A stretch of 64,000 nucleotides of DNA from JBBRHH01 sp963788015 (GTDB lineage: Bacteria > Planctomycetota > Phycisphaerae > Tepidisphaerales > Tepidisphaeraceae): the NCBI GenBank assembly GCA_963788015.1, contig CAWBEY010000005.1:1-64000 (forward strand), in the 5' to 3' direction. A program made the translations under genes and the position numbers. Below the pieces are notes generated by a model, which had not been told where the DNA came from, did not search any database, and was given only the letters and a program-made list of their open reading frames with translations. Positions within the stretch are counted from its first letter, which is position 1. Every line of letters begins with the position of its first letter. Of the stretch, positions 10,438-20,352 are shown piece after piece.

Positions 10438-11016
10438 TCAAATTCCACCCCCCCGCTGCCCGCCCTCCGGCCCCTCACGCTGCCGCCACTTCTCCATCAT
10501 CGCCTTCCGCTCCTCCAAATCCTTCTGCAGCTTCGCGTCCACCACCTTCACCTGATCCGCCGTCAGCGCCGCCTTCGCCTTGGCGATATACTCCTCGCTC
10601 TTTGGCCCGGCCGCGCTGCGCTCCATCAGCTTCTTCGACACCTCCTTGATCTTCTCCTTGTCCTGATCCCGAAACGCCTCCATCTGCTCCGTCCGCAACT
10701 GCTGAAGCTCGTCCTTGTTGTCCTCCATGAATTTCGTCTGCGCCTTTTGCCACTCCTCCGAAACCCCCTGCAGCTTCGCCTTGGCCTCCTTCTCAATCGT
10801 AAAATCCGGCGTCATGTTCAACTGGCTCAGCGTCCCCATGAACTGCTCAAACCGAATCGTATCCGTCTGCCCAAACCCCCACGGCCCTCCCTGCCCCGGC
10901 GCAATCATCACCCCGCCGCCGCCCGGCATCGGCTGCCGGCCCTGCCCCATCGCACACGACGATATCGCGCCAACAAAACCCACCATCACCAACGTCAGAT
11001 TAAAACGGCTGCTCAT
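10438..11016 (-). CDS. Exported LTXXQ/Spy-like protein
   Basis: The 192-residue protein starts at MSSRFNLTLVMVGF with a GAGG ribosome binding site about 9 bases upstream; an in-frame upstream start at 11112 lacks one and would bury the signal peptide. The signal peptide (residues 1-25, ending near SSCAMGQ) is followed by a Pro/Gly-rich linker (PMPGGGGVM) and a long charged helical region. LTADQVKVVDAKLQKD near the C-terminus fits the LTxxQ signature of Spy/CpxP-type periplasmic proteins. The C-terminus is Gly/Arg-rich. Planctomycetes encode many such short exported helical proteins; a chaperone or stress role is inference. Confidence 0.65.
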   Translation of the reverse strand: MSSRFNLTLVMVGFVGAISSCAMGQGRQPMPGGGGVMIAPGQGGPWGFGQTDTIRFEQFMGTLSQLNMTPDFTIEKEAKAKLQGVSEEWQKAQTKFMEDNKDELQQLRTEQMEAFRDQDKEKIKEVSKKLMERSAAGPKSEEYIAKAKAALTADQVKVVDAKLQKDLEERKAMMEKWRQREGPEGGQRGGGI

Positions 11017-11135
11017 GAATCGCTCCTCATTGTTTGACGAATACCCGGCGGATGCTGCATATTCCGCCGCCTGATTAACCAACGCGCCAGAAAATCCGAA
11101 GTTGCAGCCCAAATATTTCTGAAAGATCAGCCGCC

Positions 11136-11612
11136 ATGCCCGTCAATCCAAAAAAAGTCCAAGGCCGCCGCACCCTCCACTTCACCTCCCTCGACGCCGT
11201 CGTCGCCGACGCCCAGATGCTCGCCTCCTCCCTCCATGTCAAAACCCTCGGCAATTGGCCACTCCCCCAGCTCCTTGCCCACCTCGCGGCCGCCATCAAC
11301 AGCTCCATCGACGGCAGCCCGGTCAAGGCTCCCTGGTTCATCAAAGTCGCAGCCCGCCTGATGAAAAACCGCGTCCTCCGCAAAGGCATCTCCCCCGGCT
11401 TCCGGGTCAGCAAGACAACCGAAGCCCGCATCTTCCCCGCCGCCGCCTCTCTCGACAACGCATTCAATTCCCTCCGCACCGCCGTCGCCCGCACGCAAGT
11501 TGAACCGATGAACGCCCGCCACCCCATCTTCGGCCAAATGACGCGGGCCGAATGGACCCAGCTCCACCTCCGCCACGCCGAACTCCACCTCAGCTTCGTC
11601 GTCCCGGAGTGA
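11136..11612 (+). CDS. DUF1569 (DinB-like) protein
   Basis: The 158-residue protein matches DUF1569: RRTLHFTSLDAVVADAQML at the start, LGNWPLPQLLAHLAAAINSS in the first helix pair, KAPWFIKVAARLMKN in the middle, and the closing HPIFGQMTRAEWTQLHLRHA. The fold is the DinB/YfiT four-helix bundle; the His residues in LLAHLAAAI and LHLRHAELHL are placed as in the metal site of that superfamily. The substrate is unknown; relatives include thiol-dependent transferases. It is divergent from the LTXXQ-like gene, with 119 bases between starts, and convergent with the delta-60 gene. Confidence 0.85.
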   Translation: MPVNPKKVQGRRTLHFTSLDAVVADAQMLASSLHVKTLGNWPLPQLLAHLAAAINSSIDGSPVKAPWFIKVAARLMKNRVLRKGISPGFRVSKTTEARIFPAAASLDNAFNSLRTAVARTQVEPMNARHPIFGQMTRAEWTQLHLRHAELHLSFVVPE

Positions 11613-11631
11613 CGCAATCTGAAAGGATGTC

Positions 11632-14064
11632 CTATCCCAACACGCGAAGCACTTCAAACTGCTTCGCGTCCGAAAGCGCGATCACCACGTTGCCGTCGTC
11701 CTGCACTGCCAGTCCCTGCGCTTCCTCGAAATCCGTCAGCGGCACGACGGCCTCGCCCGCGGTCCCAAACGTCGCATCCGGCGTCCCATTTGCGTTCAAC
11801 TTCGCCACTACCAGGCTCGTCGAGAAATTCGAGTTCGTGCGTGTCCCCGCCGTCACGATGCTCCCGCCCGTCCCTTCCACCACCGCCCGCACATTGTTGA
11901 AATCCTCCACCACCTTCCCGGCCGTGCCGAACGTTCCATCGACGGCCCCGTTGGCCAGATAGCGCGCCAGCACGCTCTTTGGATTGGTCAGGCGGTCGCC
12001 CACAACCAGGATCTTTCCATCACTGCCGATCACCAAATTACTCGGCACGAAATCTTTATTGAACGCTTTGTCCGCAGTTGCGTTAGCGGGATGAAACGTG
12101 TTGTCGACTGATCCATCGTGGTTGTAACGCACCATCCGGAAAGGATTGTTGTCGGTTCCCGTTCCTTCGCCGCCGACGATGATCTTGCCACCACTGGTGA
12201 TCGCCAGGCCAGAAGGCACCGACCCTGAAAGCGTCACCACACGACCCTTTGTCCCGAAGCTATTGTCCGGCGTGCCGTTGGCATTTCGCCGCAGCACCAC
12301 CCACCCTCCGTTGAAATTTTCCGCCGTCACGACAATCTTCCCCTGCGCATCCACCGCCATTCGCTCAAACGCCGACGAAAGACCGCCAGCATCGATGATC
12401 AGCTTCCCGCCCCGGCCAAACGTCGTGTCCAGCGTGCCATCGGCGCGATATTTCGCCAGCCCCACCTCGGCCACCAGGGGATTGTCAATCGTCTGCGGCT
12501 GATCCAGCCACGTCCCCACCAACATCTCCCCGTTGCCCAACACCAGCATTCGAACGTTGCGCTCGTCGAAGAAACCAAATCCCGTGCTGACTTTCCCCAA
12601 ATGGCCAAACGTCGTGTCCAGGCTTCCATTGCGATTGTAGCGCACCAGGACAAGCTTGATCGTCCCCGCCTCCCCGGCAGTCCCGGCCACCACCACCTTC
12701 CCGTTCTTCTGCAGGGCGACGCTCTGGCTGCTCGCAACCCCGTGAAAGTTCTGGACCAGCCGTCCCGTTCCGTGAAAGGTGGCGTCGAGATTTCCGTCGC
12801 TTGTGTAGCGGGCGATGGCAAAGTCGCTCTCGCTGCCGCTTATCCGTGACCCGCCAATCACAATGCCGCCGTTTGCGCCAACCGACATCCCCCCGGCCAA
12901 CGCTTTGGGCGAAAATGCGGTCACGCGTCTCCCCCCATCGCCAAACGACGCATCGAGCGTCCCGTTTGCATTGTATCGGGCCAGCGCAAACTTCCCGTCC
13001 GCCGTCCCGGCCGCCACGATCTTCCCGCCTGTCGTGACGCTCATGCCACTCACGACCCCCGCGCCCCCGAAGGAACTGACCACCTTCCCATGTCCCGCGA
13101 ATGCTCCATCGGGCAACCCGTTGGCCAGATACCGCGCCACCGCGAATCGCCCGCCGCCGCTTCCTCCCACGAGGATTTTTCCGTTGGCGTCGATCGCCAG
13201 GGCGCGTACTTCGCTCGCGCCTGATCCGAAGCTGCCCAGGACCTTTCCCGCCGTTCCAAACGTTCCATCCAGCACCCCGGCTGTGTTCAATCGCTCAATG
13301 GCCAGGCTATTCTGTGCCGAACCGGCCACGAGGATCTTGTTGTTCGCCTGAATCGCAACCGCGGCCGCGTTGCTGCTGCCGAACTTTGCCCCCAGGTGCG
13401 TCGTCACCAGACCGGCATGTCCGAAGTGTGCATCAGGCGTTCCATCCGCGCTGCACCGGAATACCGCAAAACTTCCGTCAGAACTCCCGGCCGCGACGAT
13501 CTTGCCATCCGCCTGGATGGCAATGCTCTGCACGCTCCCGTCGCCGTTCAGAGAGTTGAGCACTTGCCCCTCTGTTCCAAAACTGGCATCCTCCGTCCCG
13601 TTGGCATTGAGCCTCGCAATCACCCCCGTTGGCAAATCCAACACTCCATCGATCACCGGTTGATCGCTTCCGCCCACGACAATCTTCCCATCCGCCTGCA
13701 ACGCAACGGCCAGGCCGCTGGCCGAATCATCTTCAGTGTTTTCAATGTTTGAGATGGCAATCGTCGCCGTCCCCGCATCCCCGAAGTGCGTGTCGATCGA
13801 TCCATCGACGTTAAATCGTTCCACCGTAAAATTCAGCGTCCGCGCATCCTCGCTGCTCGCGCGCGTCCCGACCACAACCGTTTTCCCATCCGCCTGCACC
13901 GCCACGGCGCGGAGCGAATCGGCCTCAAATCCCAGCGGCGTCACCACCCGCCCCCCCACGCCAAAACTATTATCCAACGGATTCGCAGCCAACAACCTTC
14001 GCCCTTCCAGAGACTCCACACGCACAACGTGCAATCCGCCATTCTCCAACCGCTTATGTGTCAT
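11632..14064 (-). CDS. Secreted delta-60 (DUF5122) repeat protein with planctomycete surface motif
   Basis: The protein of about 810 residues starts at MTHKRLENGGL with the motif VESLEGRRLLAAN at about residues 17-29. Similar N-terminal phrases precede mature surface and exported proteins of planctomycetes and are thought to be a sorting or cleavage signal. The rest is about 14 repeats of 50-60 residues with the delta-60 core (VQADGKTVVVG, IQADGKIVVGG, VGANGGIVIGG, each followed by FAxxRYxxxGxxDxxFG). This is the repeat of large cell-surface beta-propeller proteins. The start at 14064 is chosen because an in-frame upstream ATG adds 18 residues without features. The role is probably extracellular binding or structure. 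Confidence 0.88.
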   Translation of the reverse strand: MTHKRLENGGLHVVRVESLEGRRLLAANPLDNSFGVGGRVVTPLGFEADSLRAVAVQADGKTVVVGTRASSEDARTLNFTVERFNVDGSIDTHFGDAGTATIAISNIENTEDDSASGLAVALQADGKIVVGGSDQPVIDGVLDLPTGVIARLNANGTEDASFGTEGQVLNSLNGDGSVQSIAIQADGKIVAAGSSDGSFAVFRCSADGTPDAHFGHAGLVTTHLGAKFGSSNAAAVAIQANNKILVAGSAQNSLAIERLNTAGVLDGTFGTAGKVLGSFGSGASEVRALAIDANGKILVGGSGGGRFAVARYLANGLPDGAFAGHGKVVSSFGGAGVVSGMSVTTGGKIVAAGTADGKFALARYNANGTLDASFGDGGRRVTAFSPKALAGGMSVGANGGIVIGGSRISGSESDFAIARYTSDGNLDATFHGTGRLVQNFHGVASSQSVALQKNGKVVVAGTAGEAGTIKLVLVRYNRNGSLDTTFGHLGKVSTGFGFFDERNVRMLVLGNGEMLVGTWLDQPQTIDNPLVAEVGLAKYRADGTLDTTFGRGGKLIIDAGGLSSAFERMAVDAQGKIVVTAENFNGGWVVLRRNANGTPDNSFGTKGRVVTLSGSVPSGLAITSGGKIIVGGEGTGTDNNPFRMVRYNHDGSVDNTFHPANATADKAFNKDFVPSNLVIGSDGKILVVGDRLTNPKSVLARYLANGAVDGTFGTAGKVVEDFNNVRAVVEGTGGSIVTAGTRTNSNFSTSLVVAKLNANGTPDATFGTAGEAVVPLTDFEEAQGLAVQDDGNVVIALSDAKQFEVLRVLG

Positions 14065-14177
14065 ATGATCCTCGCCCTGAAAGAACCTGATCTTGCAAAC
14101 AATCTCGCTAGCGGCCATTCACGATACACCGTTCAAACCGCGCCGCAACCAGCCTATCATTCAGTCGGCCTTTGGTT

Positions 14178-15104
14178 ATGCCCTTCACGCTCCCCCCAAT
14201 CTCCCGTCGCCGATTCCTGACCGCCACCGCCGCCGCCGGCCTGTCAATCGCTTCCCGCCGCCTCCTGGGCGCTGCCACCCTGCCCGCGACGCGCCCGGCC
14301 GCCGACCAACACCGCTTCGCCCTCCTCTCCGACACCCATATCTTCAAGGATAAAGACAAGGTGGCGCGCGAGGTGAACATGTATAACAATCTTCGGCAGG
14401 TGACGGCCGAGGTTTTGGCCGCCAACCCGGCCCCCGCCGCCGTCCTCCTCAGCGGCGACTGCGCCTTCCACGCCGGCCACGCCGAAGATTACGCCACCTT
14501 CCTCGACGCCCTCGCACCCGTGCGCGAGGCCCTCCTTCCCATCCACCTCACCCTTGGCAACCATGACAACCGCCAGCGTTTTCTCGACGCCATCCCGGCC
14601 GACGATTCTCGCCAGAAATCCGTCGAGCATCGCCTCGCACTCATCGTCAAATCCCCCCGCGCCAACTGGTTCATCCTCGATTCGCTCGATGAAGACTCGG
14701 CCATCTCTGGCAACGTGGGTGACGAACAACTCGCATGGCTCGACAAAGCGCTCGCCGCGAATGCCGACAAACCCGCCCTCGTCATGATCCATCATCAACC
14801 CGACGACGGCCTCGTCATTACCGGCCTCACTGACACCAGGCCCCTCCTCGACCTCCTCCTGGCCCGCAAGCACGTCAAAGCTCTGTTCTTTGGCCACACC
14901 CACGACTGGCACCACGAAGAGCGCGATGGCCTTCACCTGGTCAACCTGCCTCCCGTCGCCTACGTCTTCACCCCCGGCAAACCCAATGGCTGGATCGATG
15001 CAACCTTGACCGAAAAAGGCGCCACCCTTCACCTCCACACCCTGGATCCCGCGCACCCCGACGCCAATACAAAAATAAATCTCAACTGGCGCAACGACAC
15101 ATAA
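14178..15104 (+). CDS. Tat-exported metallophosphoesterase
   Basis: About 308 residues. The N-terminus PPISRRRFLTATAAAG is a twin-arginine signal. The calcineurin-like phosphoesterase motifs follow: FALLSDTHIF (DxH), LLSGDCAFH (GD), LTLGNHDNR (GNHD), MIHHQPDD (H) and ALFFGHTHDWH (GHxH), all metal ligands present. The substrate is unknown; related secreted enzymes act on nucleotides or phosphodiesters. The ATG at 14178 is preferred; a TTG two codons earlier is possible. It is divergent from the delta-60 gene, with 113 bases between starts. Confidence 0.9.
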   Translation: MPFTLPPISRRRFLTATAAAGLSIASRRLLGAATLPATRPAADQHRFALLSDTHIFKDKDKVAREVNMYNNLRQVTAEVLAANPAPAAVLLSGDCAFHAGHAEDYATFLDALAPVREALLPIHLTLGNHDNRQRFLDAIPADDSRQKSVEHRLALIVKSPRANWFILDSLDEDSAISGNVGDEQLAWLDKALAANADKPALVMIHHQPDDGLVITGLTDTRPLLDLLLARKHVKALFFGHTHDWHHEERDGLHLVNLPPVAYVFTPGKPNGWIDATLTEKGATLHLHTLDPAHPDANTKINLNWRNDT

Positions 15105-15112
15105 CCGAGACT

Positions 15113-15210
15113 GTGGAAGTGCGCGGCAGTGCGTGCAGTGCGGGCAGGTGCGTGGCGGTGCGGGCAGGTGCGCGGCAAGTGCGTGGCAGGTGCGTGGCAA
15201 GGGCGCCCCC
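15113..15210 (+). repeat. Imperfect G-rich GTGCGTGGCAG-type tandem repeats
   Basis: About eight degenerate copies of GTGCG(T/C)GGC(A)GGT follow the phosphoesterase stop codon. The spacing is irregular and no reading frame is shared. It resembles slippage-derived intergenic DNA. Confidence 0.5.
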
Positions 15211-15340
15211 TTGTCTTCCCAGAGTGGCGTATGAGGTGCTGGCGGGGAACCAGACCTATAGGATGGAAACCGTCTTGCCGAGGCCTGCAAGCCGGTTTGA
15301 GTGTGCAAAGTGCCAAGGTCGGGCTAACTACTTCCCCTCC

Positions 15341-15466
15341 CTGACCCCCGACCCCCGACCCCTGACCCCTGACCCCTGAACCCTGAACCCTGAACCCTGA
15401 ACCCTGAACCCTGAACCCTGAACCCTGACCCCTGAACCCTGAACCCTGAACCCTGAACCCTGAACC
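15341..15466 (+). repeat. Heptamer tandem array (CCCTGAA)n, 18 units
   Basis: Eighteen 7-base units run without interruption: the first five are CTGACCC/CCGACCC variants, then mostly CTGAACC with one CTGACCC. The array ends 13 bases before the ATG of the LysE gene. The unit is close to eukaryotic telomere repeats by chance; in bacteria such arrays arise by slippage. The opposite strand encodes a meaningless GFRVQGS repeat. Confidence 0.93.
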
Positions 15467-15479
15467 CGAACCCTCCCCC

Positions 15480-16124
15480 ATGACCCCCGCCCTCCTCACC
15501 GGCTTCTCCCTTGGCCTTGGGGCTGCCGCGCCCATTGGGCCGATTAATGTGGAGATTGCGCGGCGTGCGCTTCGCCATGGTTGGCTTGCAGGCTTTCTTG
15601 TCGGCTGCGGCGCTGTGGCCGTTGATTGCTTTTACCTTCTGCTCTCCACGCTCAGCCTTCACCGCCTACTCCACATCAGGTGGTTTAATGCGTGTCTAGG
15701 TCTGGCCGGCGGCATCTTTCTGGCTTGGCTTGGTTTCCTCTCAATCCTGGCCGCCCGCAGAGTCTTCATTCTGGACCAAACCGCAGGCACGGCCGCCCCT
15801 CTGGAAAATTCCAGGAATAATCCTGTCTCGCCGGCGAACCATTTCCTCACCGGCCTGCTCATGACACTCCTCAATCCCATGACCCTCGCGTTCTGGTTCC
15901 TGAGCGTTCCGGCCGCGGCCGGGCCTGCTCAGAGTTTGCCATGGGTTTGCGGCGGCGTCTTTCTTGGTGCTTTTGCGTGGGTCTGTTTCTTCTCTACCCT
16001 CATTCACCATGCCGGCCGCCGGCGCCGCCAGGGCTTTCTTGTCGCCGCCGACCTCCTTGGCGGCCTCACTCTTCTTTATTACTCGTTAGGCGCCATTTGG
16101 CGCGTGACGCAACTGCTTCTATGA
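15480..16124 (+). CDS. LysE/RhtB family exporter
   Basis: An inner-membrane protein of 214 residues with six probable membrane segments. It begins with GFSLGLGAAAPIGPINVEIARRAL, matching the LysE/RhtB signature around the conserved GP(N/I) motif. LTGLLMTLLNPMTLAFWFL (about 123-141) is the second family hallmark (LNP). Members export amino acids such as lysine, threonine, homoserine or cysteine, or other small metabolites; the substrate is not predictable. The start codon lies just after the heptamer array, so array length could affect its promoter or ribosome binding site spacing (inference). Confidence 0.85.
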   Translation: MTPALLTGFSLGLGAAAPIGPINVEIARRALRHGWLAGFLVGCGAVAVDCFYLLLSTLSLHRLLHIRWFNACLGLAGGIFLAWLGFLSILAARRVFILDQTAGTAAPLENSRNNPVSPANHFLTGLLMTLLNPMTLAFWFLSVPAAAGPAQSLPWVCGGVFLGAFAWVCFFSTLIHHAGRRRRQGFLVAADLLGGLTLLYYSLGAIWRVTQLLL

Positions 16125-16180
16125 TGTGCCCCCACCGGCCGAGCCTCCCGGTCTGCTTGGGCTTATAGCGCAATACTATC

Positions 16181-17875
16181 ATGACTAATAAAACTCTTGC
16201 ACGTCTGGGTCTTACTCTACTCGCAACGGCCATCATCGGCTGCCAGGGCAACGAGCCGCCCCCTTTCAACCCCGCTTCCATCCGGCAAACCCAGCGCCTC
16301 TCGGCCAGCGGCACGCCGCGCGCCATCTACCGCCCGCCCCCCACCACGCTTGAAAGCGAGTTTCGTGTGGATGGTGATAAAGGCCCGCCCGCGCGGCCGC
16401 AGTGGGTTCCCACCACCCAGTCGTTTGTGGAGCCGCAGCGGCGCATCTCTCTTCAGGAAGTGATCCACCGCACGGTTGCCAACAATTACGAAGTGCGCGT
16501 GGCCGGCTATGATGCTGCTATCGCCGAAACACAGGTATTGGAAAACGAAGCCAAGTTTGACCCCACCATCTTTTCGAACCTTCAGTTCCAGAAGGATTAC
16601 AACACCAATTTCGGCTCCACCTCGCTGACTGAGCTTGGGCCGCACCGGTCGTTGACGTACTCCGCCGAGGCCGGGTTGAAGCAGGACTTCGCCAGCGGTG
16701 CTCATGTCGAGTTCAAATACAACACCACCCGCCAGGATGTGCGTCCGCCGTTCTTCCCAATCAACCCGTTCTGGCAAAATACGGTCTCGCTGCAGCTTAC
16801 CCAGCCGCTGCTGCAAAACTTCGGCACGGAAACCACCCGCGCCCGCATCACCGTCTCGCGCAACGATCGGAAAATCAGCCTGCTCGATTTCCGCGACAAG
16901 GTTGAGAAGAACGTTGCCGACGTCGAAAAAGCCTATTGGCAGCTCTACCAGGCGATGCAGGAAGTGGGCATCCAGCAGGACCTGCTGGAGGCCACGCGGG
17001 CAACCGGCGCGCGCGTCCGCGACCGCTTTGGGGCCGACGTTTCCAACATCGAGCTTTCCAACGCCAATGCTCAGGTGCTCCAGCGCGAGACCACGCTGGT
17101 GGACGCGTATCGCTCGGTCCGCGACTTGTCGGCGCAGGTGAAGGGACTGATGAACGATCCGGAGTTCCCGGCCGCCTCTCCCACCCTCCTCGTGCCGGCC
17201 GACGTGCCCGTCGAAGTCCCCGTCACCTACCAGCTTGGCGACCAGGTCCAGACCGGCCTGGAAAACCGGCTCGAGCTCACCCAGCAACTCTTTCGCATTG
17301 AATCCGCCCAGGTCATCAACCACGCCGCCAACAACAATCTTCTGCCCACCCTGAATGCCGTCGGCCAGATCGGCGCTACCGGCTTCGGCACCGACTTCGA
17401 ACAGGCCAACCGCCAGCAAGGCCGGCTGGAGCAGATTACCTGGCAGATCGGCCTGCAGTTTGAAGTGCCGATCGGCAACCGCGGCCCGCGCGCGATCTGG
17501 CACCGCACGCTCCTGCAGCGCCAACAGGCCATTGAGCAGTACAAGGGCCTGGTGCAGAAGGTGGAGTTTGACGTGAAGGTGGCCTACAACGAGGTGCATG
17601 CGAGCTGGGAAGCATTGCGGCACGCGCGAGCCGCCCGTTTTGCGTTTGAAGAAGCGAATCGCACCCAGGAGCAGCGCCAGGAACTCGACGCCAACACGCT
17701 TGAGCGCAAGCTGGCCCGCCAGACCGATCTGGCCGAGGCCCGGCGGACGGAAGTGAGCTCGCTGGCGCGGTACAATATCGCGATCTCCGCGCTGGAAAAG
17801 GCCAAGGGAACGCTTCTGCGCTACAATAATGTGGTGATGAAGGAAGTGAAGGACCTGGTGGGGAGATACGAGTAA
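16181..17875 (+). CDS. Outer-membrane efflux (TolC-like) lipoprotein
   Basis: The 564-residue protein has a lipoprotein signal with lipobox IIGC (Cys21), then a Pro-rich linker and two TolC/OEP repeats rich in coiled-coil (VHRTVANNYEVRVAGYDAAI-like at about 95-115; VAYNEVHASWEALRHARAAR at about 468-487). ISLQEVIHRTVANN marks the start of OEP domain 1. It forms the outer-membrane duct of tripartite efflux or type I secretion; no adaptor or inner-membrane pump lies next to it, so it is an orphan here. It is followed by the FHA-kinase gene 70 bases on. Confidence 0.88.
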   Translation: MTNKTLARLGLTLLATAIIGCQGNEPPPFNPASIRQTQRLSASGTPRAIYRPPPTTLESEFRVDGDKGPPARPQWVPTTQSFVEPQRRISLQEVIHRTVANNYEVRVAGYDAAIAETQVLENEAKFDPTIFSNLQFQKDYNTNFGSTSLTELGPHRSLTYSAEAGLKQDFASGAHVEFKYNTTRQDVRPPFFPINPFWQNTVSLQLTQPLLQNFGTETTRARITVSRNDRKISLLDFRDKVEKNVADVEKAYWQLYQAMQEVGIQQDLLEATRATGARVRDRFGADVSNIELSNANAQVLQRETTLVDAYRSVRDLSAQVKGLMNDPEFPAASPTLLVPADVPVEVPVTYQLGDQVQTGLENRLELTQQLFRIESAQVINHAANNNLLPTLNAVGQIGATGFGTDFEQANRQQGRLEQITWQIGLQFEVPIGNRGPRAIWHRTLLQRQQAIEQYKGLVQKVEFDVKVAYNEVHASWEALRHARAARFAFEEANRTQEQRQELDANTLERKLARQTDLAEARRTEVSSLARYNIAISALEKAKGTLLRYNNVVMKEVKDLVGRYE

Positions 17876-17944
17876 TCCGTCACAATCCCAATGCACGTGC
17901 ACGGGTGGGTTGACTGATGTTGGTGACACAGTGGGAACCTGATC

Positions 17945-19642
17945 GTGCTGACGCTTCTGGTGTTACAAGGTCCCGACAAAGGGCGGCGATTTGAGCTGCC
18001 CGACGCCCCCGCGCAGGTTGGCAGGGATAGCCGACAGCTTCCGCTCACCGACAACACCGTCAGCCGCCGGCATTTTGAATTGCACCCCGATCCCAACGGG
18101 GAATGGATCCTTAAAGATCTGGGCAGCGCCAACGGAACTTACGTCAATGGCAATCGCGTGCAGAATACTTATCTGCTGCGCCTCGGGGACCAGATCCGAA
18201 TCGGCCGAACATTGATGGTGTTTGGCGCTCAGCCGGGGGTTTCGCGCGGGCGGCGGGAGCGTGAAGCTCAGCGGCGAAGAGAGCGGGATGGACAGCGCCA
18301 TCATGCACACCATCCCGTCCAACGATGATTCGATGGTGCTGGCCGTCCCCGAGCCGTCGGCCGCCGCCATGACCAATCTAAAAATCCTCTACCAGCTTGG
18401 CGCGACGCTGGGCAGCAGCTTCAACGTCGATCAGGTGATGGAAGTGGTGATGGACCTCGTCTTCGAGCATGTGAAGGCCGACCGGGGATTGCTTCTGTTG
18501 CTGGATGACAAGCGCGAGGAGCTGATTCCGAAGGTGGTTCGGCGGCGCGATGAGGGAGATGACAAGGAGAATCCCGATCCCTCCAAGCCGCGGCGGATTC
18601 GATCCACGCCTCTCGCACGATCATCAACTATGTGCTGGAAAAGGGGGAGGGCGTGCTGTCGAGCAACGCGATGGCCGACCACCGTTTCAGCAAGGGCAAG
18701 AGCGTTCACAGCCTGGGCATTCGCTCGGCCCTTTGCGTGCCGATCAAGTCGCGCCGGCTGGACGTCAAGGGAGGGGACGAGGTCACGGGGGTCATCTACA
18801 TCGACAGCTCGGTGAAGAACTACACCTACTCGCCCGATCAGCTTCGCCTGCTGACCGCCATCGGCCTGCAGGCGGGGATGGCCATGCAAAACGCCCGCCT
18901 GTACCAGCAGGGTCTGTATGCCGAGCGGCTGACGGCGATCGGCGAGACCACGGCCGCCCTGTCGCACTCGATCAAGAACATCCTTCAGGCGCTGCGCGGC
19001 GGGGCGGACGTGGTGGAGATGGGGCTTCGGGCAAGCAATCTGGTGCAGACGTCAAAGGGATGGCGGATCGTCGATCGCAATCTCGAGAAGATCTACAACC
19101 TGACGCTGAACCTGCTGGCGTACAGCAAGGAGCGCGAGCCGAAGCTGGAGCTGGCGAACCTGAAAAAGCTGGTGGATGAATGCGTCGAGCTGATGGCGAC
19201 GGCCGCCAATGACAAAGGCGCGATGGTGGTCGCGGACGTTGAAAAAGACATGCCGGCCATTCCGCTCGATCCCGACGGGATGCACCAGGTGTTGATGAAC
19301 CTCATCAGCAACGCGATGGATGCCGTGGAGATGGGCGAGGGGGTGATCAACGTCAGCGCCCGCTACGACGGCGACGGCCGGCAGGTGATTCTTGAGGTGA
19401 CGGACAACGGCGTGGGCATTCCCGATGCGATGATGAAGCACATGTTCGAGCTGTTTCATTCGACCAAAGGCAACCGTGGCACGGGGCTGGGATTGGCGGT
19501 GTCAAAGAAGATCGTCGAGGAGCACGAAGGCTCGATCAGCGTGCGGAGCAAGCAGGGTGAGGGGACGACGTTTACCGTTCGGCTGCCGGTGTGGCATGAG
19601 AATCTAAATGATCCGTCAATGACCCACGGGCCGCCGGGTTAG
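17945..19642 (+). CDS. FHA-GAF-histidine kinase, two frameshifts
   Basis: Three adjoining open frames make one sensor kinase. The FHA domain (about residues 1-95) has NTVSRRHFEL and GSANGTYVNG, the phosphothreonine-binding loops. After a frame change near 18240 follows a linker and a GAF domain (ILYQLGATLGSSFNVDQVM; RGLLLLLDDKREELIPKVV). A second change near 18600 leads to the GAF end (SLGIRSALCVPIKSR), the H-box AALSHSIKNILQALRGG, and a HATPase domain with NLISNAMDAVE, DNGVGIPDAMM and GTGLGLAVSKK. It probably senses a small ligand and a phosphorylated partner. No response regulator is adjacent. The breaks are likely assembly indels, since every domain is otherwise intact. Confidence 0.75.
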
Positions 19643-19652
19643 GGGTTGTTCT

Positions 19653-20339
19653 TTGGGACAAGGCAGTTATCAACGGCGATTCTCGTGGGAATGGTGGGTG
19701 CATTCTGATGCGGGGCTGGCGGCTCGGATTGTTGTGGGGGTGAGCATCCTTTTGTTGCTGGCGTGGGTGGACTGGCGGAGAAACAGAGAGCGGGCCACGC
19801 GGTGGCGGGAGTATCTTTTTCTAATGGGGGCAGCGGGGGTGGCAATGCTGTACGGGGTGGTGAATGATCTGATCACTGCGACGATCTCCTGGGAATATTT
19901 CTTTTATGGAAAGGGGCTGGTGGATCAGCTTGGGCCGGCCACGCCGCCGGATGCGGCACGGCTGCATTGGGCGGCGGCGGTGGTGGGGATGCGGGCCAGT
20001 TGGACGGTGGGGCTGATTGCGGGCGTGGCGCTGTTGCTGGCGAACAATCCGAAGAAGGGGCGGGAAAGGCTGGCGTATGGGCGATTGTGGCGGCTTTTGC
20101 CGGGAGTGATCTTAATCACTGCGTCTTGTGCGATCGCACTAGGCGTTGCGGGGTACATGGGATGGCTGACGTTCTTGTCGTCGGATTTTGGGCAAATGGT
20201 GCGGCGGGATGAGTTTCGGCCCAGGCGGTTTATGGCGGTGTGGGGGGTTCATCTGGGCGGGTATGTCGGCGGCGTGCTGGGGATGGGGTGGGGGGTGTGG
20301 CGGGTGAGGTTATTGCGTAAGCCTATTAAGTGCGACTAA
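19653..20339 (+). CDS. Multi-pass membrane protein of unknown function
   Basis: 228 residues from a TTG start, beginning 11 bases after the kinase gene, so probably in one operon with it. About five hydrophobic segments are visible (ARIVVGVSILLLLAWVDW; YLFLMGAAGVAMLYGVV; ASWTVGLIAGVALLLAN; LLPGVILITASCAIALGVAGY; FMAVWGVHLGGYVGGVLGMG). Arg-rich loops lie between them. I do not recognise a family. The coupling suggests it could pass a membrane signal to the FHA-GAF kinase; this is inference only. Confidence 0.6.
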   Translation: MGQGSYQRRFSWEWWVHSDAGLAARIVVGVSILLLLAWVDWRRNRERATRWREYLFLMGAAGVAMLYGVVNDLITATISWEYFFYGKGLVDQLGPATPPDAARLHWAAAVVGMRASWTVGLIAGVALLLANNPKKGRERLAYGRLWRLLPGVILITASCAIALGVAGYMGWLTFLSSDFGQMVRRDEFRPRRFMAVWGVHLGGYVGGVLGMGWGVWRVRLLRKPIKCD

Positions 20340-20352
20340 TGGCACAGGCCGG

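Noticed and set aside
15341..15466. Possible CRISPR array
   Set aside because: Units are 7 bases with no spacers; a simple tandem repeat.
16217..17929. 570-residue minus-strand frame opposite the efflux lipoprotein
   Set aside because: Composition-driven open frame; the plus strand holds a complete OEP protein with lipobox.
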